Origin: Allodiplogaster sudhausi
Lineage: Eukaryota; Nematoda; Chromadorea; Rhabditida; Diplogasteridae
NCBI GenBank assembly: GCA_945643635.1
Contig: CALZFC010000268.1
Location: forward strand, 2,863,501-2,927,500
Direction: 5' to 3'
Length of the DNA stretch: 64,000 bases
In this document: positions 58,224 through 64,000 of the stretch, piece by piece
Numbering within the stretch: position 1 is the first letter of the stretch
How the letters are laid out: each line of letters starts with the position of its first letter
Made by a program: the position numbers and the translations under genes
The notes under the pieces: model-generated
Databases searched by the model: none
What the model was told of the DNA's origin: nothing
Seen by the model: the letters and a program-made list of their open reading frames with translations, nothing else

Positions 58224-60185
58224 TTTTAATCTCTAGGCTCATCAGCCGGCATCAGCGCAAGCCTAAGCCTCGCGGCGGCCGTCGCCGCGTCGTCGGCCGC
58301 GTCGGCCGCGTTGCAGCCGCCCGTCAAGCGCGCGCGATCGGTCAGTGTGTGTGTGATTTTTTGTAGTAAAGAAAAAGAAAACACAAGAAGAAGTGACATT
58401 GTTTCAGATTCATTCAAAAGTCTTAAAAAGGCTTAAAAAAAGACTATGAGAGAATAAGAGTTATATTTTTTCAATATTCGGCGGTTTTTTAATGTCGTAA
58501 TCATCGATTAAAAAATTTTTGATGACAACAAATGTTTGAAATTGATGCCCGGTTATTCTGAAAAATCTTTGAAATAGACTAACTATATACCGCATTTTCT
58601 CTATTAGTGTCCCTCCCTCTATTAGAACCCCCCCTCTAATAGTGCCCCCCTCTCGCAAAGGTATTGAAAAATAGTACCCCTCTCTCTAATAGAACCCCGT
58701 CCCCCCCCTCCAATAGTGCCCCCCCCTAATTGTCCAATAGAGACGTACCTGCAATTTATAATTGAGGTATGGGATGCTCTTCCGAACGAACTGATTGCAA
58801 ATTCATTCAAAATATACGCTAAAACTGATATTCCAGTGATGAATCCATTGAAGTAGAGCTATAATTCTTCATTTTTGAGAACAAAATGTTGTTATCAAAT
58901 TTTTAGTCAATCACATTGAAAAATAGTACCCCTCCCTCTAATAGAACCCCCCCCCCTCTCTAATAGTGCCCCCCTCTCGGAAGGGGATTGAAAAATAGTG
59001 CCCCCGGGGGCACTAATAGAGAAAATACGGTAGGTCTACTTTTTGTGAAAATATACATATCACTCCTTACAGAATCCATTCCAGCCGATGTGCTGTCACA
59101 TAATTATTGTATTGATAGATGAGAAAAATCAATTAATTAATTGAATAATTAATTCATTTATTGACTAATTAATTAATTTATTAACTAATTAATTAATTTA
59201 TTGACTAATTAATTAATTTATTATCAATTAATTAATTTATTATCAATTAATTAATTTATTATCAATTAATTAGGAGACTTCGACGCGCGCGAGCAGCATC
59301 GACAGCGACGACGATGGCTCGTCTTCTATGCAATCGAGCTCGGCCGGCACGTCCAATGGGCGTACGCGGCGCACGACGCAGAAGAAGGAGTCAGTTCGCT
59401 GCTGCTCTCACTCTCTTTTGCGAAACTGTCAGTTAATTAAAGGAGGGCGATCACCGAAAAATATTTAGTGCACGTTCGAATTGCCGCGCGTCTGCCCTGC
59501 GGATTCCTCACTCTCATTCTCGCGTGTGCTACTTCGCAGGTCGTACAAACCCGCTGCGTGAAAATAGCACGCGCGCGAAAGAGAGTGCGAAGGGCCGCGG
59601 TAATTTGAAATATCACATATAATTTTTCGGTGATCATCCTACTTCAATTAATTGATTAATTAATTGATTATTAATTAAGTAATACTTAATTATTAATTAA
59701 TTAACTAATACTTAATTATTAATCGCTAATTAATTAATTAACAACAACAAATAAAAAAATTTTGACATATTATGCGGGGAAAACTGCACATTCTAATAAA
59801 ATTGCAGGAAAAACGAAAAAAAGAAGTTGAATATTTTGTATTGTTTTTTTAACTGGGTCATAAATACTGACAATGAGAGAGAGGATAAGATGAGCTAGTA
59901 ATAGAGGGAGAGAGAGAAATCCAGATAGTAAAGAGAGATCCAGGGAGAGAGAAAGAGTGATTGAGAGAGAGAACGAAATAGGGAGAAAAAGGAAAAGTTA
60001 CCAATTCGTGCCTTTGTTTCTACGCATGTGCCTTGTGTGTTTGTATAAAACAGCTTCACGTCTCTTTCACAACCCCTCTTTCCATCCTCTCTCTCTCTCT
60101 CACTCTATTTCACTCTCTTTCACTCTCTCTTCCTCTCTCTTTCCCATTCTTATTCTCTCCCAATCTCTTTCTCTTTATCTCTCTT

Positions 60186-60231
<46 letters not shown>

Positions 60232-60730
60232 GCTCGCTCTCTCTCTCCCCATCTCCCTGGCATGACCTGCCTTGGCACTTCTCTCCTAATACCCGGAGCA
60301 AACATGGAAGAAGAAGGGCTTGACTAAGTGAGTAAGCAATTGGGCAGAGGTGTGAAGAGAGGAATTTTCACTTATTATGCACCAATCCACTGACTATATG
60401 TCTTTTGCACCGACATTTTAAATGTTTTCTTTGTAACAACATTCCAATCATCAGCGGGCCGGGCCGGGCCGGGCCGGTCCGCCCATCCCTGATTCCAACT
60501 ATTTGACACGCGCAAACTTTTTTTAAATATAAATTGAAACCGCATTGGTGCCGACGCACCTCTCACTACAACAATCTCTGCAAAAATATTGTCTTTCAAC
60601 CGATTTGAACACAATATACATCATATTTTCCATTGTTTTTCGAGGTCAACAGTAAAGCAAAGGGGCAAAGAATAAACTTTATATATTTCTAATATATATA
60701 CATATATATGTATATATATATGTATATATA

Positions 60731-60790
<60 letters not shown>

Positions 60791-61153
60791 TATTATCGCT
60801 ATTTACCTCGCTAAGCGCAGTAATCCACAGCGAGACGAGTTTTAACGAGGGCACGCCCTTCTTCTTCCTCCTCTTTTACAAGCACTCTTTTGTAAGCACT
60901 CTAGCCATGCCCCCACCCCAACCACCATCCATATTGACGCTGTAAACCAGTCCAAGTATGCATGCTACTATTTAGTTTCTTTTAATATAATTCTTAGCAA
61001 ATCCGTAAATTTGGTTCAGTAACAAAAGAAATGACCATTTCTTTTAATAAGTACAAAAAGGTGTGTTGATGTTTCTCTGAATTTCCATTTCTCTCTCACT
61101 CTCTCATTCCCTCAACTCTCTCTACTCTCGCGTTCTCTCTTTCTCTCGCTCTT

Positions 61154-61227
<74 letters not shown>

Positions 61228-61797
61228 CCTCTCAGCTGTCGTGAGCCGTCGATTAGATAAGCGCTGACGTCATCTCCCTATGTGTCTGTCGTGTTTCTGA
61301 TGTGCACTTTGGCTGATCTGCCACACGTTCATATGTAAGCGTCCCATGTACTCCAGATGCGGCACAGATGTTTTCTTTTTGCATTCTCTCTCTCACTCTC
61401 ACTCTCGCTCTCTCTCTCTCTATCTCTCTCTCTCTATCTCTCTCTCACTCCTTCTCTGGCTCGCTCTCTCTCTGTCTATCTCGCTCACTCTTCCTCTTTC
61501 TCCCACTCTCTGTCTGCCTGACTCTCTCTCTCTCTCCCTCTCCCTCTCTCTGTCTCGCTTTCTCGTTCTTTCACCATCGTTCTTACCCCCATTCTGTTCT
61601 GACAATCGAACACCACCACCACCGCAGGATTTCGCAACAGAACTCGAACCGCGCCGCTGTCTAAACTGACATTCTTCCTTGGGCTTGTTCGCTCAAGCCA
61701 TCCATGGAGCGCAAAATACACGGAGGTGAGAGATAAAAAAAAATGTGAGAGATAAAGAGACAATGATAAAGAGAGACAAAACAGGAGAGAGTGAGGT

Positions 61798-61835
<38 letters not shown>

Positions 61836-61874
61836 ATGGAGAGATGGAGAGAGAGGGAGAGAGAGAGTGAGGGA

Positions 61875-61930
<56 letters not shown>

Positions 61931-62519
61931 CAAAAAGAGCAAGCCGGTGATGGTAAAAGAGGCGTAAAAAAATAGTGCGAGCGTAGCCGAGAGAGCACAC
62001 CGAACGATGAGATTTCCTCTGTACAAAAGCACATCTGCGGCTTGGCTGGCGGAGGGTAAGAGGGTAAGTGGTGGAAGGTGGTTTGAATTGGGCGAGAGAG
62101 AAAGAGGACATTTAAAGAGAGAGAGAGAGAGACAGAGAGAGAGAGAGTGGAAAAGAGAGAGATAGAGTGAGAGAGAGAGGAAAAGAGAAAGATAGATAGA
62201 GCGAAAAGGTGTGTGAGTCATCCTGCTCCGACCGGCCCCATCTCCACCCTCTCTTCTGCATAGTCATCACCAGCCAACATCGCCATTCAAGCAGCCTCTC
62301 CTCTCTCTCTCTCTCTCTCTCTCCTTTTCCGTTATCTCTCTTTCTCTCTGCTCTCCTTACCCACTCTCTCTCTCTCCTCTATCTATCGCTCCTTTACTCT
62401 TACCTCGCACTCTCCTCTCTCTCTCCTCTTATACTCGTAGGCATGGGTCAGAAGAAAACGGCGAAGACGATCCGAGCGAAACGAAGAAAAGAGAGAGAGA
62501 AAAGAGAGAGTGAGAGTGA

Positions 62520-62551
<32 letters not shown>

Positions 62552-64000
62552 AGAAATGAGAGAGAAGAGAGAGAGAGAGAAGAGAGAGAGAAGAGACAGA
62601 GAAAGAGAGAAAAGGAAGAGAGAAGGCACCATCCTTGTGTTTTTTTTCTCTCTCCTTGCCTGCAACAGTCCCGAGGCCCATCTTCCCCGCTTGCATGCCT
62701 TCTTTCTTACCACAACCTTTCACAGTCGATTCCTTGATGTAGAAAAGCGCATGAATTTTGAAAGATTATTCATTTCACAAAATTTACAAATTTAACATGA
62801 CGAAATCCGCTCTTTTTCATCTTCTTTTTTGCTTACTTTTCTTTTTTTAAATTTAAATTCTCATGTTTTATCCTTTTCCTTTTTCTTTTCCTCCTTTCTG
62901 TATTTTTTTTTGTGTGCGTAGGTTTTTTTTATGCAGCATTCCATCTCGCTTACCCATTTTATTCGTTCAAAAAAAAACTGTACATTGATCCCCTTTTAAA
63001 TGTAATAGCCTTAATTATGGAGTAAAATCAGTTATATGTACATATTTGAGTGAAGAGACAGGAAATCGAGGTGGGCTAATCAAAATAGTTCTTGTTTTTT
63101 TTATTCTTCTACAAATTGCCGTTTACTGTGAGACACAGGTGATTCGATGTACTTCCGGAAATGAAATCACCTCTGACACTATATTTTCTTTTTCTATCCT
63201 TCTCTGTTCTCCCCTCTCTCTCTCTCTCTCTCCCTCTCCTCTCTTTCTTGCTCTCTTTCTCCCTCTCTCTCTCTGCCTCTCTGTGTCTCTCTCAATCTCT
63301 TTCCTTTTTTCTCTCTCTCCCTTTCTCTCTTTCTCTCTCTTTATCTCTCTCTCTCTCTCAATCTCTTTTCTCCCTCTTACATGCATACGCACATTCTCTG
63401 CTTTCCTCCTTCCTTTATCACCCATTCTTCATCCCGCCTTGTCACCCACGCGTTTTGACCTGACGATTCCCAACTCTTACGAGTGGAACTGTTAAGCTAG
63501 AAGCGTCGCAAAACGTATCTATCAATTCGCTATTTGATAGAGATAAGGAGATAAGCAGAAATATAGAAAGAGCCTGAGAGAGAGAGCGAGAAGAGAGAGA
63601 GAGAAAAAAGAGAGATAGATAGAGAGAGAGAGCGAGGAGAGAGAGAGAGAGAGAGGGAGAGAGAGAGGAAGATGTAAAAAAAAACCGTTAAATAAATGGT
63701 CGAATGGCGGTTCAATGAGTCATCGATAAAAAAGAGAGATTAAGATAGAAATATAGTCATCTAAACGAGGAATTCCACAGCGCAAAGATGGGATTTTTTC
63801 TGCGCGAGATTCTGACGTTTTTGAAAAGTGCCTTTTATTCATAAATATATAAATAATCATATCTACTTTATTTTAAATATATTTAAATAAATAAAATAAT
63901 TATTATTTTAACGTTAATTTGCTAAATTAAATTTGTTTCAAGCTCATCGAACATGAACGATCACGAGGTGAACAAGCTGGAGAGGAAGCGTCTCCGCAAT
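44643..64000 (+). CDS. jun-1: Jun-family bZIP transcription factor (3' end outside window)
   Basis: AP-1 subunit that binds DNA as a bZIP dimer in the nucleus. Exons: 44643-44811, 45129-45218, 46824-46937, 52304-52508, 57734-57891, 58237-58340, 59274-59389, 63943-64000 (continues). Phase is continuous at every junction, giving 338 codons so far. The N-terminus aligns with c-Jun: ESLCLDFGN; then the delta/JNK-site region ILSSLLKSPEVEKWARDL (c-Jun has LKLASPELERL, so the Ser-Pro of Ser73 is kept); then TTPTTAKILFPNPTEIT with TEQRQYAQGFLDAL (c-Jun DEQEGFAEGFVRAL). Exons 4-6 add poly-Ala-rich sequence and further Ser-Pro sites; exon 7 is Ser/Asp-rich. The window ends in the basic region at KLERKRLRN. 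The start is the first ATG after the CTAG acceptor; alternative upstream exons are possible. Introns reach 5.4 kb. Confidence 0.93.
44812..44925. repeat. TACGGTAG minisatellite starting at jun-1 exon 1 donor
   Basis: Intron 1 opens with GTACGGTAG and continues with degenerate units containing GGTAGGGCCGTAATTTGG, TACGGTAGGACCTTAATTTT, GGTACGGTAGCACTATTATT and GGTAGCGCACTATTATT. Confidence 0.8.
45219..52303. other. jun-1 introns 2 and 3
   Basis: Intronic sequence interrupted by exon 3 (46824-46937). It is dominated by CT tracts (for example 47155-47280, 47380-47480, 47580-47710, 47815-47900, 49160-49330, 50650-50730, 51075-51240, 52200-52303) and GA tracts (45990-46190, 48775-49025, 49435-49570, 49985-50165, 51365-51450, 51770-51900). 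No other exon or transposon was recognised, though the unique islands were scanned only by eye. Confidence 0.65.
52509..57733. other. jun-1 intron 4
   Basis: A 5.2-kb intron. CT tracts at about 53690-53790, 53900-54010, 54170-54275, 54520-54600, 55815-56000 and 56250-56330; GA tracts at 52965-53050, 54740-54805, 55520-55670 and 56035-56090. 56800-57730 is AT-rich. Near the 3' end a unit of about 100 bp recurs: GGGGCGACTTTGACG at 57509 and 57732, with variants at 57409 and 57632, each after an AT-rich stretch. Exon 5 itself begins with this sequence (GGCGACTTTGACGCC). Single CRE and AP-1 sites are listed elsewhere. Confidence 0.6.
55227..55234. promoter_or_regulatory. CRE TGACGTCA in jun-1 intron 4
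   Basis: Perfect TGACGTCA inside the intron. A second intronic copy is at 61265-61272, and AP-1 cores TGACTCA (56731-56737) and TGAGTCA (63716-63722) also lie in introns. About one TGACGTCA is expected by chance in 64 kb; three occur in this gene region. Confidence 0.3.
57405..57745. repeat. About 110-bp tandem repeat carrying the exon 5 acceptor
   Basis: Four imperfect copies end in a variant of ATTCCAGGGGCGACTTTGAC, near 57425, 57530, 57645 and 57745. They are joined by AAAAATGTAxATAxTGAAAC and TATTxAxGAAAATAAATxAC. The last copy contains the acceptor (CCAG at 57730-57733) and first codons of jun-1 exon 5. The earlier copies are therefore duplicated pseudo-acceptors with the start of the exon. 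Confidence 0.85.
57892..58165. repeat. TACGGTAG minisatellite starting at jun-1 exon 5 donor
   Basis: About seven or eight degenerate units of roughly 35-50 bp, each starting TACGGTRGC and continuing with CACCGAAATTA or CAAATATG blocks. The first unit begins exactly at the donor GTACGGTAG, and the array fills most of this 345-bp intron. It is followed by an (AT)n tract. Confidence 0.85.
58178..58220. repeat. (AT)n microsatellite
   Basis: Pure AT dinucleotide run about 15 bp before the acceptor of jun-1 exon 6. Confidence 0.95.
58590..59030. mobile_element. 441-bp TA-flanked MITE with C-rich subterminal repeats
   Basis: The ends CCGCATTTTCTCTATTAG and CCGTATTTTCTCTATTAG (right end reverse-complemented) are inverted repeats flanked by TA on both sides (58588-58589 and 59031-59032). 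Subterminal arrays repeat TAATAGTGCCCCCC and TAATAGAACCCC with GGTATTGAAAAATAGT. The centre is AT-rich and unique. There is no coding frame. A TA duplication suggests a Tc1/mariner-like or similar mechanism. Confidence 0.85.
59115..59272. repeat. TTAATTAA-type satellite before jun-1 exon 7
   Basis: Tandem units such as TTAATTAATTTATTGACTAA and TTATCAATTAATTAATT run directly into the TTAG acceptor of exon 7 (59274). Confidence 0.9.
59437..59650. mobile_element. About 214-bp palindromic MITE at TTAA
   Basis: The left end TTAAAGGAGGGCGATCACCG and the right end (reverse-complemented) TTGAAGTAGGATGATCACCG share a 26-bp inverted repeat ending in AAAAAT. The interior is also roughly palindromic (AATTGCCGCG with AATTACCGCG; CACGCAGCGGG). 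It sits in TTAA-rich sequence. Palindromic TTAA-flanked MITEs are known from Caenorhabditis; the family relationship is inferred. Confidence 0.75.
59645..59745. repeat. TTAATTAA-type satellite after the MITE
   Basis: AATTAATTGATTAATTAATT and TAATACTTAATTATTAATTA units continue beyond the MITE, so the element lies in or beside the satellite that precedes exon 7. Confidence 0.85.
60449..60491. mobile_element. 43-bp remnant of the GC-rich hAT-type MITE
   Basis: GGGCCGGGCCGGGCC core ending CCCATCCCTG, the same right terminus class as the 22.4-kb element. The flanks ATTCCAAT (60441-60448) and ATTCCAAC (60492-60499) match at 7 of 8 bases. The left terminus is degenerate (CATCAGCG). It is an extreme internal deletion. 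Confidence 0.7.
60688..60783. repeat. (AT)n/(ATAC)n microsatellite
   Basis: TATATA runs interrupted by ACATATATATG, ending in a pure TA run of more than 40 bp. Confidence 0.95.

Larger units (their letters stand above)
59880..63942. other. jun-1 intron 7, distal part
   Basis: CT tracts at about 60085-60250, 61085-61235, 61385-61570, 62295-62440 and 63210-63365. GA tracts at about 59890-59980, 61800-61925, 62120-62200, 62485-62620 and 63565-63675. No exon was recognised before 63943. Confidence 0.6.

Noticed and set aside
63046..63495. 149-codon frame near the last jun-1 intron
   Set aside because: Mostly CT-tract translation; it lies in intron 7 and has no acceptor or donor compatible with jun-1 phase.

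Overview
The window is eukaryotic genomic DNA, almost certainly from a nematode. The evidence is a Str-superfamily serpentine chemoreceptor, genes cut into many short exons, a LAAT-1-type PQ-loop transporter and a divergent Jun, plus abundant short inverted-repeat transposons. The species cannot be named from sequence alone. The most visible bulk feature is hundreds of (CT)n/(GA)n tracts. They fill most intergenic and intronic space and create long Ser/Leu-rich or Arg/Glu-rich open frames that are not genes.

Layout. 1.07-2.85 kb (+): eight-exon 7TM chemoreceptor. 3.3-13.2 kb (-): tandem array of five copies of an unrecognised three-exon gene, every copy broken. 14.9-19.6 kb (-): laat-1 in eight exons. 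19.6-25.7 kb: microsatellite-rich spacer with a 291-bp hAT-type MITE. 25.9-31.4 kb (+): TMEM53/DUF829 gene in eight exons; one intron is mostly an antisense tRNA-like sequence, and another is mostly a 1.67-kb terminal-inverted-repeat element. 32.3-34.5 kb (-): unrecognised ten-exon gene predicted to encode a secreted or membrane-anchored Cys-rich, Thr-rich protein, with an internally deleted copy at 35.2-35.6 kb. 39.8-40.1 kb (-): two possible exons of another Cys-containing protein. 40-44.6 kb: probable upstream region of jun-1, with a perfect CRE and a perfect Maf/AP-1 palindrome. 44.6-64.0 kb (+): jun-1, eight exons seen, cut by the window edge inside the bZIP basic region.

Exon boundaries were assigned by eye from splice signals, reading-phase continuity and family similarity. 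Phase is continuous through every junction of laat-1, TMEM53, jun-1 and the receptor, so random sequencing errors are not frequent here. That makes the frameshifts and nonsense codon in the five-copy array more likely to be real. No operon, CRISPR array or intact functional tRNA gene was found. The genes act in unrelated processes (chemosensation, lysosomal amino-acid export, a nuclear-envelope-family membrane protein, AP-1 transcription).
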